A stretch of DNA of 35,869 nt from Candidatus Helarchaeota archaeon (lineage in GTDB: Archaea > Asgardarchaeota > Lokiarchaeia > Helarchaeales > HEL-GB-A): assembly GCA_016840125.1 (NCBI GenBank), contig JAEOSY010000153.1, positions 1 through 35,869 of the forward strand. Direction: 5' to 3'. Both the position numbers and the translations under genes were made by a program. A model generated the notes under the pieces. It saw only the letters and a list, made by a program, of their open reading frames with translations, was not told the DNA's origin and searched no databases. Numbering within the stretch: the stretch's first letter is position 1; each line of letters begins with the position of its first letter. This document shows positions 14,363 to 21,371 of the stretch, one piece after another.

Positions 14363-16735
14363 TTATTGGAGTTGTTTTTGAAGCGTTTCTAATCCACTTA
14401 GATATTCATGATATTTTTCAATTAGCTTCAAGAGCTCATGGAATTGGTTTTGTAGTTCTACAAGTTGAGGTTTCGGGAGAGAATGCTGTTTTTCACTAAT
14501 TTGATTCAGAAATTCTACTTTTTGCGTTTCAAGAAGTTCAATCTCACGCTCAATGATTTTTTGAAGGCTGAGGAGTTCATACGTTTTCTGTCGCAGGGAT
14601 CGCTTGAGCGAAATTTGCTCGAATCTTATTTGATCTTCCATAGTATCAAAGGTACTTGGGGCAACCTTCTTTTCCTTCAGTAGCACTTCAAGCGCATCAA
14701 TGGTTTCATCCATGGTCTTCAATCGCTTATAACCATCTATTAAAGGAGTATCGATCTGGGCGTAAATTTTCTTTATTTCGTGTTTGTAATATTGAATATC
14801 CTGTTCAGTTTTATCCATTTGTGCTTGATGTTTCCCTGCAGAACGCGGGTTCAAAAGGGCCTTTTGGGTAAGAGTCTCTTTTTTGAATCTTAAGGCTTGA
14901 ACGGTGTTGTCAAGTTTTTTGGCAGTCGCAATCTTCATGAGGGTGTCTTTCATTTTATCGGAGATAGCAAATGAGGCGCGCGGGAGTCTCCAGTGGATTA
15001 GAGGGGGTTGTTTGGTTCCGTGGGGCGGCTTTTTAGGGACGGGAGGTAGCTGCTGGGCGGTTGGAGGGCTGGCTGGCGGAGCTCCGGGAGATAAGGTGTC
15101 GATCTTGTGTACAATCATTAGAGAGGAATAGTTTAAGCCGATCACAACAAAGACTGCCCCGAACATATAGATGCCATTTTGGAGTGAGGAAGGAAAAAAA
15201 ATCAGACATAAGATTCCTAATAAATTAAGAAAGGTTAAAATCCAATACTGAATTTTTTCCACTTTTACATGAGTAATTATTACTAATCCCAATGCTACGA
15301 ATACGAGCAAGATTGCAGCTGCCATATAGCCAGTTCCAGCAGAGCCAATGCTGAAGAAAATTGCCATGCTCACAAACATCCAACCGAATACTTGGAGGAA
15401 AGGTTTAGAAAATTGGAATAGAACATCCCGGAAACTCATTCTCAGTCGGTGTGCATGGTAGAGCATGAAAGTTACGGTACAAAGTAAAGTACAGCAAAAG
15501 AGAATTAATTCTAGCTGGATCATTTCATTATATCGACTAAAGTCCCACATCATCATAGGGTGGACCCCAAAAAATCCCATAACCAAGACGGTAGCAGGAA
15601 AGATTGTTAAATGTGGAAGATTAAGCCATAGGCTGTATCTTATTACCCGTCCCATATCGATGCGCTCAATTTGTTGAATTGATGCCGTAGATAACCAGGG
15701 AAAAATGACTGCAATAATAACTCCAATGAATACAATAGTCATCCCCAGCACAAAAAGGAGAGGGGGAGACATAGGGTAAGAGCCAAAGTAAAGAAATGTG
15801 ATTATGATTGCCAGCATATAAGAAAGAAAACCTTGGAAAATTAATCCTGTACCAAACATAGACGGATATTTATTTTTTAGAAATGCTCGAGTTCCAAAAA
15901 TTGCAAGAAAAATTAGCAATGGAATGAATATTATTATATTTGATATCGCGAGAGAACTTGGGGTTGTGCATACAATTATCAAACCTAAAATGGACGCAGC
16001 TGTAATAAAACCTAACATTATGAAAATTGTTATTCCTCTCACTTTGAATTGAAAACCTGGCTGTTCTATAGGTGTAACCCTAATACGATTCCATTTCAAT
16101 TTCATGAAGAGCACGACGCATCCAATGCAAGCAACAGAAAGAGAAACAAGCGCGAACACATTTAATGTTATTTTTGCCCCATATAATGATGGAGGAGCTG
16201 GTGGATACATCTCTCTCGAGAGGAACTGGATTAGACTGAGGAAATACATAAGAATTCCAGTGAATATTAACCCAATTGCAGCAGCTTTTGCCCATCCAGT
16301 TCGAGGGTTGGACGCTCGATTAATTAAGATAAACCCCGTACCCATCCCGATACTTAAAGCGAGTGAGCCAAAAGCGGGGGTTAGTAGATAGATTAATCCG
16401 TAATATTGAAATATTTCAAGATCAGCAGCATACATAAGCCCCCAATATCCAAAATCATTGAGTATGAGAGGTAGAATTAGAGCGGTAATACTGATTATAA
16501 GCACGACTAACGCGAATTTTCGCTTGGTTTCAAAGTAAAAGATGAGGAAGCCGATAATGAGTAAAATTTGAAAAAAAGGAAAGAGATAAGCGTAGAAATA
16601 ATTCATGAAACTACCATAATCGATCATATTTTTAGGGGTTCCTAACGCAGTCATAGAGTATAAAATGAAACGAATCCATTCTAAGGTGAGGTAGCCGATA
16701 AAACCGACAATTGGAATTAAATAAGGTTTTTTCAT
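14363..16735 (-). CDS. Large polytopic membrane protein with Pro-rich linker and coiled-coil tail
   Basis: About 790 residues from ATG 16735 (an upstream in-frame ATG at 16753 is possible). Residues 1 to about 550 hold roughly 16 hydrophobic helices, several ending in PW or NP. A Pro-rich linker (SPGAPPASPPTAQQLPPVPK) follows, then about 190 mostly helical, highly charged residues with heptad-like spacing (KLDNTVQALRFKKETLTQKA ... LLSLQKIIEREIELLETQKV), ending at the C-terminus. The tail is probably cytoplasmic and could dimerise. No catalytic or transport signature is recognised. The gene stands alone between two smaller membrane-protein genes on the same strand. Confidence 0.75.
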   Translation of the reverse strand: MKKPYLIPIVGFIGYLTLEWIRFILYSMTALGTPKNMIDYGSFMNYFYAYLFPFFQILLIIGFLIFYFETKRKFALVVLIISITALILPLILNDFGYWGLMYAADLEIFQYYGLIYLLTPAFGSLALSIGMGTGFILINRASNPRTGWAKAAAIGLIFTGILMYFLSLIQFLSREMYPPAPPSLYGAKITLNVFALVSLSVACIGCVVLFMKLKWNRIRVTPIEQPGFQFKVRGITIFIMLGFITAASILGLIIVCTTPSSLAISNIIIFIPLLIFLAIFGTRAFLKNKYPSMFGTGLIFQGFLSYMLAIIITFLYFGSYPMSPPLLFVLGMTIVFIGVIIAVIFPWLSTASIQQIERIDMGRVIRYSLWLNLPHLTIFPATVLVMGFFGVHPMMMWDFSRYNEMIQLELILFCCTLLCTVTFMLYHAHRLRMSFRDVLFQFSKPFLQVFGWMFVSMAIFFSIGSAGTGYMAAAILLVFVALGLVIITHVKVEKIQYWILTFLNLLGILCLIFFPSSLQNGIYMFGAVFVVIGLNYSSLMIVHKIDTLSPGAPPASPPTAQQLPPVPKKPPHGTKQPPLIHWRLPRASFAISDKMKDTLMKIATAKKLDNTVQALRFKKETLTQKALLNPRSAGKHQAQMDKTEQDIQYYKHEIKKIYAQIDTPLIDGYKRLKTMDETIDALEVLLKEKKVAPSTFDTMEDQIRFEQISLKRSLRQKTYELLSLQKIIEREIELLETQKVEFLNQISEKQHSLPKPQLVELQNQFHELLKLIEKYHEYLSGLETLQKQLQ

Positions 16736-16813
16736 GAAAGTGTGACCCGCCATCCTCGTTGTTCTTTGGGCAAACCCGGTTAGCTAAAAATTTGGTGTGC
16801 TACAATTTAATTC

Positions 16814-17524
16814 TTACTCCTCGTTAAAATAATTTCTCTGACACAAAATGAGCAAGAAGAGCATAACGAAATATATAGCTCCAATTAATACCGAGATGAA
16901 TATGTTCCACAATAAGGACAGTCCTATAACTATCATTCCTCCACCGATTAGAACCGAGTAAAGAACTAGATTCGAATTGGTGTATTTTTTCAAGATTAGG
17001 GTCATCGAGGCGATATAAAGGAAGCCCATCCCTGCGCCTAAAGAACCAATTTTAAATGATGCGCACAATGAGGCGAAAAAGGGATTGTACGCTTCAAAGG
17101 ATCCAGCGTTATTCAACATGATCAGTAAATTTATGTTTTCAACTGCATCAAAGATACCCGCCAGTAAGAAAGCGAAAGTCAATATCAACCCAATTTCTTG
17201 GAGTTTCCCCTCTAATTTCCGTGATACGATGAGGACGCATTCTGCACCAAACATGACATAAGCAAGTATGAAAATGTAATCAATGTAGGTGATCAACGTC
17301 TGCTGTTGCATCTCTAGAGCCCCCCAATTGGAAAAGATCGTTGCAATCACATCAGGAGTCCAGGCAAGTTCAAAGTCTAGGACCCCAAAGCCGACAACGT
17401 GCATTAATCGAAGCTCATTAAGGATGAATACCAGTGTCAGAACAATAAAGGGAATGGAACTGATCAATGTGGCTATTAGTAAGGTTTTATATTTTGGGAA
17501 GCCTTTTAATTTCTCCAAAAACAT
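16814..17524 (-). CDS. Membrane protein with six or seven helices, unknown function
   Basis: 236 residues, hydrophobic throughout: helices near residues 15-37, 80-103 (ITYIDYIFILAYVMFGAECV), 113-135, 155-178, 184-204 and 206-228. The motifs D-Y-x-F and LLAGIFDAVENINLL (Asp and Glu-Asn inside helices) recur in a widespread family of uncharacterised archaeal and bacterial integral membrane proteins. It is divergent from the half-transporter gene and 60-odd bases upstream of the large coiled-coil membrane protein, with which it may be co-transcribed. Confidence 0.7.
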   Translation of the reverse strand: MFLEKLKGFPKYKTLLIATLISSIPFIVLTLVFILNELRLMHVVGFGVLDFELAWTPDVIATIFSNWGALEMQQQTLITYIDYIFILAYVMFGAECVLIVSRKLEGKLQEIGLILTFAFLLAGIFDAVENINLLIMLNNAGSFEAYNPFFASLCASFKIGSLGAGMGFLYIASMTLILKKYTNSNLVLYSVLIGGGMIVIGLSLLWNIFISVLIGAIYFVMLFLLILCQRNYFNEE

Positions 17525-17597
17525 CCTTTCTTACACGCCCCTACTGCGGTTAAGTTTCTTTTTTATGACCATCCTGTTTGAGTATTGGTTTAGGAAG

Positions 17598-17633
17598 TAT
17601 ATATAAGGGATTATAAGAAAGCGATACGAGGTG
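17598..17633 (+). promoter_or_regulatory. TATA box and ribosome binding site for the half-transporter/glycosidase operon
   Basis: TATATATAA (17598-17606) preceded by AGGAAG forms an archaeal core promoter. GAGGTG (17628-17633) stands seven bases before ATG 17641, giving a short leader of about 10-15 bases. Confidence 0.6.
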
Positions 17634-17640
17634 TGATGTC

Positions 17641-18051
17641 ATGCAAGATTTTACATTAGGGATAATTTTATCAATTCTGGTAGGAATTGGTATGTCGGCA
17701 GGTGGTATTTTTGTTCGGATAGGCGCTAAAAAGTTTCGGGGAAACCTGATGCCGAAATATAAGCAAAATCTCCTGTTAGGTTTACAAATTACGTTATTAA
17801 ATTTGTTTTTTGTTTTAGGAGCATTGATGTCGATGTTCAGTACAGTAGGAAAGATAGTGGCACCAATGATTGGGAATACCACTATTGCCATCACAATCAT
17901 CTATTCAACTTCTTACATTTCCACAATCCTGATTGGAAATTGGATCCTTAAGGAGAGCATGAGCAGAGTTGAGCTCATGGCTGTAGGTTGTTTAATCCTT
18001 GCAATCGTGTTCGTAAGTGTTGGGGTTGTTTTTGCGACAGGAGGGGGTTAA
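17641..18051 (+). CDS. Four-helix DMT-type half-transporter
   Basis: 136 residues with four membrane helices: GIILSILVGIGMSAGGIFV, LLGLQITLLNLFFVLGALM, VAPMIGNTTIAITIIYSTSY and LMAVGCLILAIVFVSVGVVF. The helix pattern and the glycines fit the drug/metabolite transporter superfamily (EamA, SMR or NIPA-like). Such four-helix units work as pairs. The next gene begins on the base after this one's stop and its first 125 residues are another such unit, so the two products probably form one heterodimeric carrier of eight helices. The substrate is unknown; the fused glycosidase suggests a sugar or glycoside. Confidence 0.75.
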   Translation: MQDFTLGIILSILVGIGMSAGGIFVRIGAKKFRGNLMPKYKQNLLLGLQITLLNLFFVLGALMSMFSTVGKIVAPMIGNTTIAITIIYSTSYISTILIGNWILKESMSRVELMAVGCLILAIVFVSVGVVFATGGG

Positions 18052-19791
18052 ATGGAAGGGCCCGGCGAAGCTCAAAGTACAAAATTGAAAGGTTATATAC
18101 TTGGTCTAACCTTCACCTCAATAGCAGGAGTGATACTAGGCTGGACAGCCCCACTTCTTGAGTTGGCAAATCAAAGTGGAAATGCACTCGCGAGTCCGCT
18201 CCTCTATATTGCAATTCTCTTACAATTGGCAGGGGGGATTTTAAACTTTTTTGCACTCTCATATCTACGTCCCGCAATAGTATTCCCCGTTTATGGATCC
18301 ATACAAATATTTGAAAGTGTTATTGTTGCTCAAATACTCCTGCCAGCTACAAATCCATGGTCAAACCTGTTCTATGCATCACTAGTTCTTATAGTTGCCT
18401 CCCTTGTGCTGATTGCCTATAGTATCTCGAAGAAACCAGAGGAAGAAGTAGTGGACCTCTTACCTCCGAATCCTCAAGTGGTAACCCCGGATGAAATCTT
18501 GAATGAAGGTTTTCAGGATGTCTTTAAACTGCTGGATATTAATCTCATGGGCGCCTATGGGCGAATCAAGCACCGCTGGGCGCATTCCGGGAAAAAATAT
18601 ACTAAACCTAATATCTTAGAGTCGTGTTTTACGAGTCTGGTTTGGAAATTGTGGCTACCCGAAATCGCTACAGAAATTCTTGAATCCTTCTTTGACGCAC
18701 AAACGGCGGATGGACGACTCCCCAGTAAATTGAAAATGTTAGGGAGAGACTATTGCGAGGTAGTTCCAATAGTTGCATATTGTGTAGCGGCTCAAAATCC
18801 TTCAAACGAATTTTTAAAGCAGGTATTTCCGAAGTTAAAAGCTTTCCAGCAATGGTGGTACGAAAATCGTCAAAGTGAAGGGGGGTTATTTTTCTGGGAG
18901 ACCCCTGAAGAGTCAGGAATGTCAGGAGCAGCTCGGTTCGGAAATTTGAACACTATTTCGCATATTATCCCAGTTGATTTAAACGCTTACATAGTTCTGC
19001 AAAATAATGTATTAGCACAAATAGCTGCGAGCTTAGATCTACCGGAGTTGGTCAAACAATTTGAGAAACAAGCTTCAGACTTGACCGAAAAAGTCCAAAC
19101 AAAACTCTGGGACTCTGATTCGAACCTATATTATGATTGGGACTCCGATAAGAACGAATTCATTAGGATTATGGGGCTCACCAACTTTATCCCATTAGTA
19201 GCTAAAATTCCCACCAGAGAACAAACCAATTCACTTATTTCGCATCTAACAAATACAGAAGAGTTCAATACACTCATCCCATATCCATCTGTGAGTATCT
19301 CAGATGAAAAATATATGTGTGAGAAATGGAATGGAGCCGTCTCACTTAATCTGGTCTATTTGATTTTACAAGGGTTGCAATTATATCAGGAGAATGAATT
19401 AATAGCTGAGACCTCTTTCAGGCTGATTCAGGGTGTCTTTTCACACTGGGAATTAGACGGAAGTTTTTATGAATTTTATAGTCCCAATCCACTAAAATAC
19501 GATCTGACCGCAAAGCCCGGCAAGGATTTTGTTGGCTCAACGGGGTTAATCAATACACTTCTGGTAGAGGAGATTATTGGTCTAAAAATTACTAATTCGG
19601 AGATAATTCTTTGTCCAAAACTTCCACCCAGTTGGAAAACAGAACTGATATCATATTCGATTCCTACTAGAAACCTCGTTCTAACAATGGAGTATAAAGA
19701 ATCAGAAGAAATTCAAATTAAGTTAGTCATTGATACGAAGGAAGATGAATTTGTGATAAAAAATTTCGAAGAAAAGAGAGTTAAGCTTTGA
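18052..19791 (+). CDS. Half-transporter fused to a GH63-like glycosidase domain
   Basis: 579 residues. Residues 13-125 hold four membrane helices (YILGLTFTSIAGVILGW; LYIAILLQLAGGILNFFALS; IVFPVYGSIQIFESVIVAQI; SLVLIVASLVLIAYSIS), matching the preceding protein. After a Pro-rich linker, residues about 150-560 form an (alpha/alpha)6-type domain like GH63/trehalase relatives: ADGRLPSKL, then EESGMSGAARF near 287 and VDLNAY near 308, EKWNGAVSLNLVYLILQGL, and FYEFYSPNP. GH63 enzymes commonly have ESGMD, with Asp as general acid; here it is Ser, while the Glu in FYEFY, at the base position, is kept. With four helices the enzyme part would normally face the cytoplasm. It may cleave or only bind the transported sugar. 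Confidence 0.7.
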   Translation: MEGPGEAQSTKLKGYILGLTFTSIAGVILGWTAPLLELANQSGNALASPLLYIAILLQLAGGILNFFALSYLRPAIVFPVYGSIQIFESVIVAQILLPATNPWSNLFYASLVLIVASLVLIAYSISKKPEEEVVDLLPPNPQVVTPDEILNEGFQDVFKLLDINLMGAYGRIKHRWAHSGKKYTKPNILESCFTSLVWKLWLPEIATEILESFFDAQTADGRLPSKLKMLGRDYCEVVPIVAYCVAAQNPSNEFLKQVFPKLKAFQQWWYENRQSEGGLFFWETPEESGMSGAARFGNLNTISHIIPVDLNAYIVLQNNVLAQIAASLDLPELVKQFEKQASDLTEKVQTKLWDSDSNLYYDWDSDKNEFIRIMGLTNFIPLVAKIPTREQTNSLISHLTNTEEFNTLIPYPSVSISDEKYMCEKWNGAVSLNLVYLILQGLQLYQENELIAETSFRLIQGVFSHWELDGSFYEFYSPNPLKYDLTAKPGKDFVGSTGLINTLLVEEIIGLKITNSEIILCPKLPPSWKTELISYSIPTRNLVLTMEYKESEEIQIKLVIDTKEDEFVIKNFEEKRVKL

Positions 19792-19833
19792 TTAATTATA
19801 ATATTTTAAACCTAATCTAAACATTTATTTTTT

Positions 19834-19968
19834 CTACCAATCCTCCCTTGGTGAGTTTAACTCATCTAATGTACTAAAGTAAGTGTAATTATCTAAATCT
19901 TGAGCATCAGCACCAAGTTCAATATCAAAAATAAAAGAAGGGAGTAAAGAAGAGACTTTTTTCATCAT
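19834..19968 (-). CDS. Small 44-residue protein, unknown
   Basis: A short minus-strand frame beginning at a double ATG (19968 and 19965) with GGTGATAGGTAAA just upstream, a strong archaeal ribosome binding site. The product, MMKKVSSLLPSFIFDIELGA and a further 24 acidic residues ending in REDW, is compositionally coding-like. No family is recognised. It is the only gene seen in the 405 bases between 19792 and 20196; the remainder is AT-rich sequence without evident structure. It may also be the stub of a longer lost gene. Confidence 0.4.
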   Translation of the reverse strand: MMKKVSSLLPSFIFDIELGADAQDLDNYTYFSTLDELNSPREDW

Positions 19969-20196
19969 TTTACCTATCACCTTTCATAACTTTTTTTGCT
20001 TGATTTTTTGAGGAATTTTATCCAATAAAGAAATAGTAGGGGTGCTATTATTTTAATCTTTTTTGTAAATGAATGTGATAGATTGTGGTGTAGAATGTAT
20101 AATTGTGTAACAATGTGGGTAAAAAAGTGGCAAGAATAACAATATTTCAATAAAATTGTAATACTAGAGATATATTTACTCAGAGATAGTGAGAGT

Positions 20197-20631
20197 TTAT
20201 TGGGTAGTTTCGTTCAAAAAGTTAAACGATTCAGCTATAAGTTCTTTCAAAACAGGAAGTTTGACATCTTCCAGCTTGTTTATGTACAAGCAAGACTTAC
20301 CTGTTTTGTATTTCCCTAAATTTTTAAGTAAGGAATTGTACTTATCAAATCCATCACTAATATAAATAGTTAGAGCTTGTTTTCTCGGGGAGAAACCCAC
20401 TGGGGGCCAATCGCCTTCATGTCCACTCGCGTATTTGTAATGGTAGATCCCAAAACCTACAATGCTTTTCCCCCACATTTTGGGTTCTAATTGGGTAATT
20501 TCTTTCATGAGTTCTAAAACCTTAAGACTATCTTCACGCCGCTTTGGGTTATCTACACTATAGAGAAAAGAATCAACTGACGCCTCCGTCATTTTCGTTT
20601 TGAGTTCATACTTGCTCTTCTTCTTAGGCAT
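20197..20631 (-). CDS. DUF1801 (YdhG-like) domain protein
   Basis: 144 residues spanning a DUF1801 domain: ASVDSFLYSVDNPKRREDSL, then MWGKSIVGFGIYHYKYASG, GDWPPVGFSPRKQALTIYIS, and LGKYKTGKSCLYINKLEDVK. These are the conserved blocks of the family (W-x-x-S-I-V-G-F-G, SPRK, GKSCLYI). The fold is a small alpha/beta domain of unknown biochemical role, sometimes compared with iron-binding frataxin-like proteins. The start ATG 20631 has GGAGTGA seven bases upstream. Monocistronic by spacing. Confidence 0.85.
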   Translation of the reverse strand: MPKKKSKYELKTKMTEASVDSFLYSVDNPKRREDSLKVLELMKEITQLEPKMWGKSIVGFGIYHYKYASGHEGDWPPVGFSPRKQALTIYISDGFDKYNSLLKNLGKYKTGKSCLYINKLEDVKLPVLKELIAESFNFLNETTQ

Positions 20632-20720
20632 GTGTAATCACTCCTTTAATAAAGAAGTCTGAATATAAAAATAACTTTACGGCAAATCTTGGTGTAATTC
20701 AAAAACCGCTATCAAGGTAT

Positions 20721-21077
20721 TTAGCTAATGAGCGAATGCAATAAGTCTTCAATTCGTTTTAATATTTCAGACTTTGGTCGGATTATACATCTTTCGCGTT
20801 CATTATCTTCGTGAACCATAATCATCCCAGACATCATTATTCTATTTTTAATATGGGAGTCAGTTTTTTGTATGGCTGTTTCTAATAGAGATGTTAATTT
20901 ATTGAATTGTATTTTATCTAGCTCTTTTATTACGTGCTCACCCCCATCATAAATACCGCTGGAACTTTGAGTAGGTTTTACCGGGATATATTCTAAAACG
21001 AATCCGTCTTCATCCTTTATAACGTATTTATTTCCACTACCATCAAAATAATTGTATACCTTTGACAGCACAATCAC
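20721..21077 (-). CDS. Conserved-looking small soluble protein, unknown
   Basis: 118 residues: an N-terminal beta-rich part (VYNYFDGSGNKYVIKDEDGF, VLEYIPVKP), then charged helices (HVIKELDKIQFNKLTSLLET) and a C-terminal helix (LKRIEDLLHSLIS). The start is uncertain: GTG 21077 gives this length, but AAAGGTG overlaps it and could serve a GTG at 21071. No family recognised. It ends 89 bases before the DUF1801 gene on the same strand and may be co-transcribed. Confidence 0.55.
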   Translation of the reverse strand: MIVLSKVYNYFDGSGNKYVIKDEDGFVLEYIPVKPTQSSSGIYDGGEHVIKELDKIQFNKLTSLLETAIQKTDSHIKNRIMMSGMIMVHEDNERERCIIRPKSEILKRIEDLLHSLIS

Positions 21078-21135
21078 CTTTTTGAGTTAATACATTAATT
21101 TTTGGTAAGAGATATAAAAAATTTGGATTGTATAA

Positions 21136-21351
21136 GCGGGTAAATTCGGAAATGTTATTGGAGTTGGTCAAACTGTGGACCAAGTCGGAAAAAACCGACC
21201 CCCTCAGAAATTATCGGGAATCGAAAATGTGTATGAGTATTCAGCGGATACAGGGTTGCACGGAATTGATGGAGAATTAGCTGCTGATAGTGCATTAAGA
21301 TTGTATATGAAATTAACTGGGAAACAAGTTCCACTATTTTTAGACAAGTAA
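21136..21351 (+). pseudogene. Orphan C-terminal coding fragment
   Basis: Seventy-one codons are open on the plus strand without an ATG near the beginning. The translation is protein-like: FGNVIGVGQTVDQVGKNRPP, then GIENVYEYSADTGLHGIDGE and LAADSALRLYMKLTGKQVPL, ending at TAA 21351. The composition differs from the AT-rich intergenic sequence around it. It looks like the tail of a soluble enzyme whose 5' part is lost; I do not recognise the family. It fills most of the 294-base gap between 21078 and 21371. Confidence 0.4.
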
Positions 21352-21371
21352 AATTGATGTAAAATTAATTA

